In this document: positions 36,112 to 44,333 of the stretch, piece after piece
Layout: every line of letters starts with the position of its first letter
How positions within the stretch are numbered: position 1 is the first letter of the stretch
From: an uncultured Lachnospiraceae bacterium
GTDB taxonomy: Bacteria; Bacillota; Clostridia; Lachnospirales; Lachnospiraceae
Reading direction: 5' to 3'
Assembly: GCA_946405625.1 (NCBI GenBank)
Contig: CAMJHQ010000007.1
Location: forward strand, 58,463-122,462
Length of the DNA stretch: 64,000 nt
Position numbers and translations under genes: made by a program
Notes under the pieces: model-generated
What the model was told of the DNA's origin: nothing
Databases searched by the model: none
Seen by the model: only the letters and a program-made list of their open reading frames with translations

Positions 36112-39100
36112 CTATATCTCACTATCTGTGATTATTATCTGATCCGACAGAAGTGTCGTAGTATCATCTGTAAAGCTTACTCCCTCTGAAACTTCTCCTT
36201 CTGCACCGAAGCCTGCCATATCTTCAACAAGCTTCATAGTCTGAAGATCTGTCTCTTCGGCTATAGGTGCGCTCTCTTCTGACTCAAAGGCATTCTCAAA
36301 CTCATCAATCTGGTTCTGCAATTCAAGCGCAACTGTATCTTCATATGCGACACTTATAGGATTCTCTTCATCTTCGAAACCGAATCTCTCTCCATTTGCA
36401 AAACTTACATCATATTTTCTTCTCTCTTCATCAGCAAAGTAACCTGTAAGGATCAGTCTGTCATCGGTGTCTCCAAAGACAAGTTTAAGATCATTATTCT
36501 CAGATCTTTCAGCTGTTATACTGTCTTTATCAATACCTGCACCAAACTGTATGGTATTAAGACCTGTATCTTCTACTATCCTGTCTGTACCATAGCCTGC
36601 ATCGAAGATATAAGTATCATTTCCGGCTCCGCCGAGGAGAGTATCGTTGCCTGTTTTGCCATCAATATAGTCATTGCCTGCATTTCCGAGGATGCTGTCA
36701 TTACCGGTACCACCATACAATCTGTCACTTCCGGCTCCGCCATTGATAGTATTATATCCATCAGATGCGATAAGAGTTACTCCGTTATCATCCATAGCAA
36801 GCATGTACTCATTTCCATTAGTGCTGTAAATAGTTCTGAGCGGACTATTCGAAGCTGCAGCATGGATCATGCCACTTCCGTTATAAGAGATGTAATAATT
36901 CCTGCTATTATCAGAAACAAAGAAGTTCTCTATTACAAGCTTGTCCTGCATAGTTCCGTCAGCCCTATAATCGCTGTTTACATTTCCGTCACCGAATACA
37001 ATAGTCAGGTTGTTCCAGTTTGTTCTGTATGCTTTTACATCACCTATACTGTATCCTTCTATGCTTATGTAGTTTGTTCCTTCGCTGTCGCTTACTGTAT
37101 CGATTCCGTCACCGGCTCTGTAAATATATGTATCATCCCCGGCTCCGCCTGCAAGATAGTCTCTTCCAGCTTCTCCGAACAGAGTATCATTTCCGGCCTC
37201 TCCGATAACTCGGTCATCTCCGGCTCCTCCATGAAGGTTGTCATTACCTGCACCGCCATGTACCTCGTCGTATCCGTCCTGTCCGATCATAGTTATTCCA
37301 TCTTCATAGATTGTTGCCATATATTCACTTCCGTTTGTGCCGTAAATCGTACGAAGCGGACTCTCTGCATCCGTTGCATCCAGAACTGTTCCGTCAGCAA
37401 ATACAAGTTCGAAATTCCTTGCTTCTTTACTGATGCAGTAATTCTTAATGATGATGTTATCAGCAGTACCGTCAAATGTAACCATAAGATCATTCCAGTT
37501 TGATCTGTAGCACTTAATAGTGCTTGGATTAATGTCTTCTCCGAATACTATTCTGTTAAGGCCTTCACTGTCCTTAATACTGTCTGTGCCATCACCAAGA
37601 TTGTAGATATAAACGTCGTCGCCTTCTCCGCCATCTATGAAGTCTTTTCCGGCTCCGCCGCTTATAACATCATTGTCTAGACCGCCATTTATATATTCAT
37701 CGCCTTCATTTCCGAAGATAAAGTCTCTTCCCTCTTCTCCAAAGAGCTGATCGTTACCGTCACCACCAAATAATGTATCATCTCCAAATGATGCAAGAAT
37801 CCTGTCTAAATGACCGTCTCCCAGAATAGTCTCAGCTTCCTCACCGGATACAACATAATTATAATCATCTGTACCCGTAATAAGGCTTGTATCTTCCACC
37901 GCTGCAGCTTCTTCAGCATCCGGTATAATGATCATATTTCTAAGACTCTTTGTCTCTCCGGCTATTACTACAGAATACTTATCTTCATTTCCAACATAAT
38001 CCTTTATCACTAGTCTGTCTGTTGAGACTGCGGATTCTGTATCATCACCAAGAGCATTTTTAATTGCTATTACCGCTTCGCTTCCGCTGATATATACATT
38101 GATATCATCTTCCGAGATTCCACTCTCAAGACGGATAACACTCTCTCCTTCGATATCGTCTATGACATCTATACCAAAGCCTCTTCCAAAGATATATGTA
38201 TCCTTACCTTCACCACCGATAAGGACATCATCATCCGCTCCACCTGATATAGTGTCATCTCCGGAGCCACCATAGATAACATCTCTTCCGACTTCACCTC
38301 TTATGGAATCATCACCGATTTCACCATAGACAATATCATCACCTGCACCGGCTTCAATAGTATCTTTACCTGTTCCGGAATAAATAACATCATTACCCTT
38401 GCTTCCGATTACGGTATCATCTCCGCCAAATGAATGCATGGTTGAGTCAGGAACTGCAGCCTTAAGAACATCATCTCCGTCACCACCGTAGATATGTCTG
38501 AAAGGACTCTTTTCATCCGTGCAGTGCATAGTAACATTATCAAAGATAAGTGTATAATCAGCGAGAGTTTCATCCTTGCGGAAGTTCTTTATAGTAAGTG
38601 TCTCGCCTGTTGACTTGATGGTAATACGAACATCAAAGTCATCGATTCCGTTAACACTTATATCTCTTGGACTGAGACCTGCAAAGCGGATAGAATTCTT
38701 TCCACCCTCATCTCGAATCTCATCATGACCATAACCACGTCCGAATACGAAGGTATCATCGCCCTCAGAGTCTATAAGGATGTCATTACCGGAGCCACCG
38801 TCAAGGTAATCATCTCCCTCATCACCGTAGATAATATCATCACCTTCATCCCCATGAATGGTATCATTGTCAGCCCCTCCATAGATAAGATCATTACCTC
38901 TTCCTGATGAGATAGAATCGTTGCCTTCCTTACCAAAAATCAGGTCAGCTGCAACTGTACCATTAAGTGAATTACCATTTTCATCTCCGCGAATAGCACC
39001 AAATACAGAATCATCGATAATCGGAAGCCATTCTGAATCATATGTACTAAAGAACTCTCTAAACTGCTGGAAAATATCATAGCTGTTCTGAACATTTGTT

Positions 39101-41649
39101 GCAAAATATCCAAGATAGCTTGAAATATCAGCAAATTCTCTTTTGGTCATTAAATCTGATTTAAGAAGAGTATCAACATATAAATTAAAGAATGCTGTAT
39201 TAAAATGCGGCTTGCCAGCCTCATCAACATTCATAACTATATAATCAAGATATTTTGATATCTTGCTACCAACCATAGCAAAGCAATACATCTCCACAAT
39301 CTGTTTATATACATTTTCTAGTATAGGTGCAGCCGCACTGTTAGGGTTTTCTCCGTTCACTCCCATAAAGCTCTCACCCATAATAGTCTCAAGAACCTTA
39401 AGCTTCTTTGCACTGAAGAGTCCGCCTCTGCTTCCATCTTCAATTTCTTCAGTCTTACACATGAAATTAAGAATTCTATCAACTATGGCAAGTCGGGCAT
39501 CATTATCTGTTTCTTCTACAAATTGTTCTGTAAGAGATTGTAAAGTACCTGTCTCATCCAAAGATATTTCTGTATGTAAAGAATTCAGTTTTCCGTAACT
39601 TCTAACATCCGGAAGTCCATTAACTTCTTCGGATATATTTGATATAACAGTTCCAATAGTATCGTAGAGATCAGAAGCAACCCACATCTCTCCTATTGAA
39701 CCTTCTTTACCATCTTCATATTCAAATGTTGCAATATTTCCAATCAATGCTTCTGTACCAGTACTTTGATTAGCGACTTCATAATTAAGCTTTATTGCTT
39801 TAATTCCAAAATCAGAAAGCTTTTTAAGTTCAGCCGGAGAAGATTCCCCGTCAGAATTTGAATCAGTCCAGAGTCTGAGCTTACCAAAGATTTCATCTTC
39901 TTCATCTATTATTCCATCTTCATTCGTATCATACTGTGCAAGTGCTTCAAAACCATTTTTAGCATTAGTGCCATCCGCAAGAAGATGAAAATCACCAAAT
40001 ACTTCACGACCATTGTCAATCTTTCCATTACCATTAATATCTAAAGCAAGTATCGCATCTTTATTAGTCCAGTTTATCTTTTCTGCAAATCCGTCGGAAT
40101 TGAGATCAAAATGTGCACCATATTTTTTGCTAGCAATATTAAATCCATCCCCATCAATATCAAGTATTAATGGATCCGTACGAACTGCTGCTGATGCAGC
40201 TTCACCCCATAGTTTATTTAAATCTATTCTAAACCAATCACAGATTTCTCCCCAAGCATCTGCCCAGATTTCTCCCCAGCCATCTAGCCAGTCCTGTACA
40301 AATGTTTCAAAACCATTTTCTTTATAGTATTCAATAAATTCTTTAATTTCATTCTCCGCAATTGTACCAAACTCACATAATTTTATAAAACCGGGGATAA
40401 CATAATCTCTCGTGAGCATACCATCATTAAACAAATTATCGGCCGCAATAAATGTAGCAAGTCCGATACCAAAGACTAACCTTGCTGTTCCGAAAAGCAA
40501 ACCACCTCTAAAAAATGAACCACCTTCAGTCAAAAAAGAATAATAGGCAAAGTTTCCATCTAACATATCACTTCCAAATTCAGCAAAATCCTTTTCTGAT
40601 AAGTTCTTAAACTTTTGATATACTTCGATAAATACTCCTTCATTATCAATCGAATACTTATCTAAGGTTTTAGAAAAATCCGAAAGACTTTTCTCAAAAT
40701 TCCCCATAGGACAAGATATGAAATTCCCATTTTCATCATAACAAAGCATCATTGTATCATGTTTGAAAAACATATATTTATACTTTCCACCATACTCTTC
40801 TGGCCCTAAAGCTTTAACTGAACAATAGTTTTCATTTGGTACATTTTGAAGTAAAACTCCTATCGGACTCCACTGATATCTTGTAACCTTTCCCGCATTT
40901 CTCATTATCAAATCTAAGTGATCATTTATATATTCCGTTGAATATCCCGGTCCATCTAAACTATACCCTTTAACTACTTTCTTTCCGAATTCCCCATCTG
41001 CTATAATAACGAAGTGTTCTGAAAGGTTGCCGCCAAGTGAATGCCCTGCTGTAACATAATAACCAAATGATTTTTCATGTGATTTTATTTCTTGCATAAA
41101 TACTTCAACTTCTGCTTGCTGCTTTGTACAAACAGAATCAAACAAACCAAAATCTGCATTTATCCAATCTTTTTCAAACTGTCCTTCCACCTCTCCTTCA
41201 CTACCTCTAAATGCCACTAATGCATTATTATTATCTGTTTCAAGCATTAATCCATACATACCTGAATTTTTATTATCATCATGGACTAATGACACTTTCC
41301 AGTCCGCATATTTACTTTCCCCAAATGTTATTGATGTCAATAATTCCTGTGCTTTCTTACTATTATCAATAGAACCTTGATCTCCTTCAACTATTTTAAA
41401 TCTATCTAAATAATTCTCCTTTATGGTCCGACAATCCTTAGATTTTGTAAGCACCCATTCTAATGTAGGATACGCATCCTGATCATTTGTAAAGTCTCTA
41501 TACTCTTGCACTACCCCTTCAGGAATATCCATGTATGCTATTTGAGTAGCTACCTGTATATCTTTATCACTATATTCTTTTTCTTCATTGTTCTCGTCCT
41601 CAACACTATTCTCATATTCAACCTTAACATTATTCTGAAAGCTCTTCAT
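36112..41649 (-). CDS. Giant RTX protein with N-terminal lipase-like domain, type I secretion substrate
   Basis: An 1845-residue protein without an N-terminal signal. Residues about 105-310 form an alpha/beta hydrolase domain of the DUF2974/class 3 lipase type: FRGSEGE, nucleophile Ser204 in AGHSLGGNLSEH, Asp232 in YSLDGPGYS, possible His297. A hydrophobic stretch (383-407) and two EF-hand-like calcium segments (492-553, LDIDGDGFN...ALDINGNGKIDNGREVFGDF; 573-612) follow, then a helical region (660-880). Five modules of GGxGxDxhx nonapeptides, each followed by a beta-rich linker of the haemolysin calcium-binding-related type, span about 895-1760. An acidic C-terminus ends in SDQIIITDSEI. It overlaps the upstream lipoprotein gene by 20 bp. 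Confidence 0.9.
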   Translation of the reverse strand: MKSFQNNVKVEYENSVEDENNEEKEYSDKDIQVATQIAYMDIPEGVVQEYRDFTNDQDAYPTLEWVLTKSKDCRTIKENYLDRFKIVEGDQGSIDNSKKAQELLTSITFGESKYADWKVSLVHDDNKNSGMYGLMLETDNNNALVAFRGSEGEVEGQFEKDWINADFGLFDSVCTKQQAEVEVFMQEIKSHEKSFGYYVTAGHSLGGNLSEHFVIIADGEFGKKVVKGYSLDGPGYSTEYINDHLDLIMRNAGKVTRYQWSPIGVLLQNVPNENYCSVKALGPEEYGGKYKYMFFKHDTMMLCYDENGNFISCPMGNFEKSLSDFSKTLDKYSIDNEGVFIEVYQKFKNLSEKDFAEFGSDMLDGNFAYYSFLTEGGSFFRGGLLFGTARLVFGIGLATFIAADNLFNDGMLTRDYVIPGFIKLCEFGTIAENEIKEFIEYYKENGFETFVQDWLDGWGEIWADAWGEICDWFRIDLNKLWGEAASAAVRTDPLILDIDGDGFNIASKKYGAHFDLNSDGFAEKINWTNKDAILALDINGNGKIDNGREVFGDFHLLADGTNAKNGFEALAQYDTNEDGIIDEEDEIFGKLRLWTDSNSDGESSPAELKKLSDFGIKAIKLNYEVANQSTGTEALIGNIATFEYEDGKEGSIGEMWVASDLYDTIGTVISNISEEVNGLPDVRSYGKLNSLHTEISLDETGTLQSLTEQFVEETDNDARLAIVDRILNFMCKTEEIEDGSRGGLFSAKKLKVLETIMGESFMGVNGENPNSAAAPILENVYKQIVEMYCFAMVGSKISKYLDYIVMNVDEAGKPHFNTAFFNLYVDTLLKSDLMTKREFADISSYLGYFATNVQNSYDIFQQFREFFSTYDSEWLPIIDDSVFGAIRGDENGNSLNGTVAADLIFGKEGNDSISSGRGNDLIYGGADNDTIHGDEGDDIIYGDEGDDYLDGGSGNDILIDSEGDDTFVFGRGYGHDEIRDEGGKNSIRFAGLSPRDISVNGIDDFDVRITIKSTGETLTIKNFRKDETLADYTLIFDNVTMHCTDEKSPFRHIYGGDGDDVLKAAVPDSTMHSFGGDDTVIGSKGNDVIYSGTGKDTIEAGAGDDIVYGEIGDDSIRGEVGRDVIYGGSGDDTISGGADDDVLIGGEGKDTYIFGRGFGIDVIDDIEGESVIRLESGISEDDINVYISGSEAVIAIKNALGDDTESAVSTDRLVIKDYVGNEDKYSVVIAGETKSLRNMIIIPDAEEAAAVEDTSLITGTDDYNYVVSGEEAETILGDGHLDRILASFGDDTLFGGDGNDQLFGEEGRDFIFGNEGDEYINGGLDNDVISGGAGKDFIDGGEGDDVYIYNLGDGTDSIKDSEGLNRIVFGEDINPSTIKCYRSNWNDLMVTFDGTADNIIIKNYCISKEARNFELVFADGTVLDATDAESPLRTIYGTNGSEYMATIYEDGITMIGQDGYDEVHGGAGNDNLHGGAGDDRVIGEAGNDTLFGEAGRDYLAGGAGDDTYIYRAGDGIDTVSDSEGTNYISIEGYSIGDVKAYRTNWNNLTIVFGDGNVNSDYRADGTMQDKLVIENFFVSDNSRNYYISYNGSGMIHAAASNSPLRTIYSTNGNEYMLAMDDNGVTLIASDGYNTINGGAGSDRLYGGTGNDSILGNAGNDYIDGKTGNDTLLGGAGNDTYIFDAGYGTDRIVEDTGLNTIQFGAGIDKDSITAERSENNDLKLVFGDTDDRLILTGYFADEERRKYDVSFANGERFGFEDEENPISVAYEDTVALELQNQIDEFENAFESEESAPIAEETDLQTMKLVEDMAGFGAEGEVSEGVSFTDDTTTLLSDQIIITDSEI

Positions 41650-42370
41650 TTTTTCTAATTTCCTCCATTTTATTTATAAATTTTGCTTTATCATCTTTAG
41701 TGACTATTACCGCTCCTTGTTTTTCCTCACCGTGATTATATGTATGCGAGTATTTTTCCTCTAATTCACTCTTTAATGCTTGTGATAAATCGTCACTGGA
41801 TTCCATCTCTTCTTTTATACTTTGTAAGTCCTTGTTATTCACGAAACACAGATGGTAATTTTGATATTCCTCAGCTATTTGACTATATATTCCCCATAAT
41901 TCGTCATTTGAAAAATCAAGCCATGAACTTGATACATATATACAAAAAAAGATATCAAACTCCTTATAATTTTCATTAATACCAAGATCTTTATTATTAT
42001 AAACAGTTATTTTAACATAATAATCTTTTCCATATTTATCTAGCTTTTCATTAAAATCCTCTCTATAATCCTCTACCTTTAGTCGTTGAATATATTCATC
42101 GCTCCATGATTCTGCCGACTCACCATTCATATTATTTCTGAATGAAAAAACAAGATTAGGATTATCATTTGGATAAGCTTCACCATAATAAACCCCTGAA
42201 TAATCTCCTCCATATATTTTACTTACTGTAAACTCTTTCCCATACCTTGATTCTAATATCTTTTCACATTTAACTTTACGATCGGATGCACTTGATGAAG
42301 AACACCCACATAAAGAGATTATGATACACATATAAATAAGTAATAAACTATGTCTCTTCAATCCTTTCAA
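41630..42370 (-). CDS. Uncharacterised lipoprotein encoded just before the RTX gene
   Basis: A 246-residue lipoprotein starting at a TTG codon at 42370, chosen because GGAGGTGAT lies seven bases upstream and no ATG gives a proper signal. The signal KGLKRHSLLLIYMCIIISLCGC ends in a lipobox cysteine. The mature part is polar with no known domain; RKVKCEKILESRYGKEFTVSKIYGGDYSG resembles the small beta-alpha folds of DUF-type lipoproteins. Its 3' end overlaps the RTX gene by 20 bp, so the two are translationally coupled. Self-protection from, or surface tethering of, the RTX protein is a guess from context. Confidence 0.75.
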   Translation of the reverse strand: MKGLKRHSLLLIYMCIIISLCGCSSSSASDRKVKCEKILESRYGKEFTVSKIYGGDYSGVYYGEAYPNDNPNLVFSFRNNMNGESAESWSDEYIQRLKVEDYREDFNEKLDKYGKDYYVKITVYNNKDLGINENYKEFDIFFCIYVSSSWLDFSNDELWGIYSQIAEEYQNYHLCFVNNKDLQSIKEEMESSDDLSQALKSELEEKYSHTYNHGEEKQGAVIVTKDDKAKFINKMEEIRKNEELSE

Positions 42371-42416
42371 TTCATCACCTCCATAGTTATTCAATTCAAT
42401 TTTTTATTCAACGTGC

Positions 42417-43073
42417 CTATTTTGCATAATCTTTGTTATAACTCTCAACCAACTCCGATACATATGTATCATCTGCCGAAAATTCTGCAGCTATATAATG
42501 AACATATCCATCGTCTGCTTTAAAGTACCATGTAAACAGAAACCTACCATAATCAGGATAGACACAATAAACCTTATCGCAATCATATCCTCCGATCGTT
42601 CCTCTGGATCCTTCAACATTTTCCGCTCCGGTTGATTCGCAGTACGCCATTCCGTTTTTTGCCATGTCGTCAATGTCCATATCAACGTCATATGTAACCA
42701 TAGTTATTATTGCAGAGTTTGTGACTGTCGTTGCCTGATCAGCTGCTACTACTCCTTCATCTGATAATCCTCCTTCCTCTCGGAATTCTACCCATTCTCC
42801 TTGAGTCAGATCTATATATCCGTTTATTTCACTTCCTACTTTTGTTATCCTCGGAGTTTTGTCTGTAATCAGTGTATCAGATGTCTCTTTGCTCTTTTCA
42901 GTTTTCTGTTCTGTTGTTTCGTCTTTTATTATCTCTGATTTATTATTATCTTCAGATATCTCCTGAGCCTTTGCTACAACTCCATCCTTAGATGCCTTAT
43001 CTGAAGAACACCCTGTTAACATACATGCTACCACAACCGCAACTATTGCCATTCGTAAATGTTTTGTTCTCAT
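42417..43073 (-). CDS. Uncharacterised lipoprotein in the RTX operon
   Basis: A 218-residue lipoprotein (signal MRTKHLRMAIVAVVVACMLTGC). A Lys/Glu/Thr-rich linker (about 25-75) leads to a compact domain: INGYIDLTQGEWVEFREEGG, TNSAIITMVTYDVDMDIDDMAKNGMAYCES, GTIGGYDCDKVYCVYPDYGRFLFTWYFKADDGYVHYIAAEF. The latter strands suggest a PsbP/LpqN-like alpha-beta fold but I cannot assign a family. It lies 6 bp after HlyD and 46 bp before the next lipoprotein gene. Confidence 0.75.
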   Translation of the reverse strand: MRTKHLRMAIVAVVVACMLTGCSSDKASKDGVVAKAQEISEDNNKSEIIKDETTEQKTEKSKETSDTLITDKTPRITKVGSEINGYIDLTQGEWVEFREEGGLSDEGVVAADQATTVTNSAIITMVTYDVDMDIDDMAKNGMAYCESTGAENVEGSRGTIGGYDCDKVYCVYPDYGRFLFTWYFKADDGYVHYIAAEFSADDTYVSELVESYNKDYAK

Positions 43074-43079
43074 CCTCTC

Positions 43080-44333
43080 CTATTTCTCCTTCATTGAATT
43101 TCCAAGTCCCTGTGTTATCGGCTCTAGGAAGTAACTCATCACACTCCTTGTTCCTGTTTTTATCTCAACAGAACCAGTAAGTCCTGATATAACATTAATA
43201 TCTTCCGGAACGTCAGTGAGCTGAACTTTGACAAGATATACACTTCCCATATCTTCATTTGTAAAGGAACTCGGGCTAATGTATGAAACCTTTCCCTTTA
43301 CGGTTCCATATCTGTTATAGGGATATGCTTCTAATTTAAGCTGAGCTTCCATCCCCTCTTCTATATCGGCTATATCCATATTTTTAACATAGCAATCCAT
43401 CTCAAGAGCCGCACCATCCGGTACTATAGTCACTAACTGCGTTCCTGCTGCAGCATATTGTCCCGGAGTGTTAACCTCAATACTGTTTACATATCCCGAA
43501 ACAGGTGCTGTTATCATCTGTCCGCTTTCTGCAAGTTCATACTTTTCTATATTGGCTTCTGTTTCGGCAAGCTTAGTTCTTAGCTCACTAAGCTGCTGAT
43601 TGATTCCTGTTATATACTTTGATTTTGCATTATCTATCTTAAGCTCTGCCTCAGTTACCGCAAGCTCGCTCTGTTTTATCTTCAGTTCCTGTGACTCTCT
43701 CTGTCTTGAAGTACCCGAAGACTTATATTCCTCAAGCTGAATATCAGCCATCTCCTTATTAAGCTTTGCTGTTTCGAGTTCTCCTTCCAGGACATCAAGT
43801 TCACTATGATAACTGATATCACTGTTAACTATTCCCATTACGGCATTCTTTGATTCTCTGTCATAGGAATCAACCGTAAGATACTGAAGTTCAACGCCAA
43901 GCAATACCTTTGAATATATATCGATCTCATCTTTTAGAATCTGTCTCTCGCAATAAAGCTTATCTATATCGATAGATAAACTATCAGTGTCCATTTCTAT
44001 AAGAACATCTCCCGTATTCACGTAATCTCCTTCACGCACGTTGATGGATGAAATCGTCCCTCCTGACGCTGTCTGTACTATACTCAGCTTTCCCTGGGGC
44101 ATGATAGTTCCGCTTGCTGTAACAACCACATCGACCCTTGATAAACACGCCCATAGTATAGCAACTGCAACAAGAGTAAATATCGTATATATAATGATCG
44201 TTCCGACTTTGTTGGCAGGTTTCTCAATTATCTCAAGCATTGACGGCATGAAGTCATATTTCAATCTGTTATCACGCCTTTTCTCTGCCTTTAGAAGATA
44301 TTCTGCAGCAGTTGTTTTTTCATTCTCAGCCAT
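43080..44333 (-). CDS. HlyD-family membrane fusion protein
   Basis: A 417-residue adaptor of type I secretion. A cytoplasmic N-terminus (about 1-35), one helix (about 42-63), a biotinyl/lipoyl-like half motif (GGTISSINVREGDYVNTGDVLIEMD), a coiled-coil hairpin (about 115-245, rich in KLAETEANIEKYEL type heptads) and a beta-barrel with the second half motif (APVSGYVNSIEVNTPGQYAAAG). It bridges the ABC exporter and the exterior. It overlaps hlyB by eight bases. In diderms the partner is TolC; none is expected or seen here. Confidence 0.93.
   Translation of the reverse strand: MAENEKTTAAEYLLKAEKRRDNRLKYDFMPSMLEIIEKPANKVGTIIIYTIFTLVAVAILWACLSRVDVVVTASGTIMPQGKLSIVQTASGGTISSINVREGDYVNTGDVLIEMDTDSLSIDIDKLYCERQILKDEIDIYSKVLLGVELQYLTVDSYDRESKNAVMGIVNSDISYHSELDVLEGELETAKLNKEMADIQLEEYKSSGTSRQRESQELKIKQSELAVTEAELKIDNAKSKYITGINQQLSELRTKLAETEANIEKYELAESGQMITAPVSGYVNSIEVNTPGQYAAAGTQLVTIVPDGAALEMDCYVKNMDIADIEEGMEAQLKLEAYPYNRYGTVKGKVSYISPSSFTNEDMGSVYLVKVQLTDVPEDINVISGLTGSVEIKTGTRSVMSYFLEPITQGLGNSMKEK

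Noticed and set aside
36862..37503. Plus-strand frame of 213 codons inside the RTX gene
   Set aside because: Opposite strand of repetitive RTX codons, Cys/Val/Ile-rich by codon mirroring, with no start signal.
36570..38920. Dense short repeats that could suggest a CRISPR array or satellite
   Set aside because: The repeats are in frame, code for GGxGxD calcium-binding nonapeptides and vary in sequence; they are RTX modules of one protein.
41630..43073. HlyC-like acyltransferase for RTX activation
   Set aside because: The two genes between HlyD and RTX are lipoproteins with signal peptides; neither shows HlyC character.
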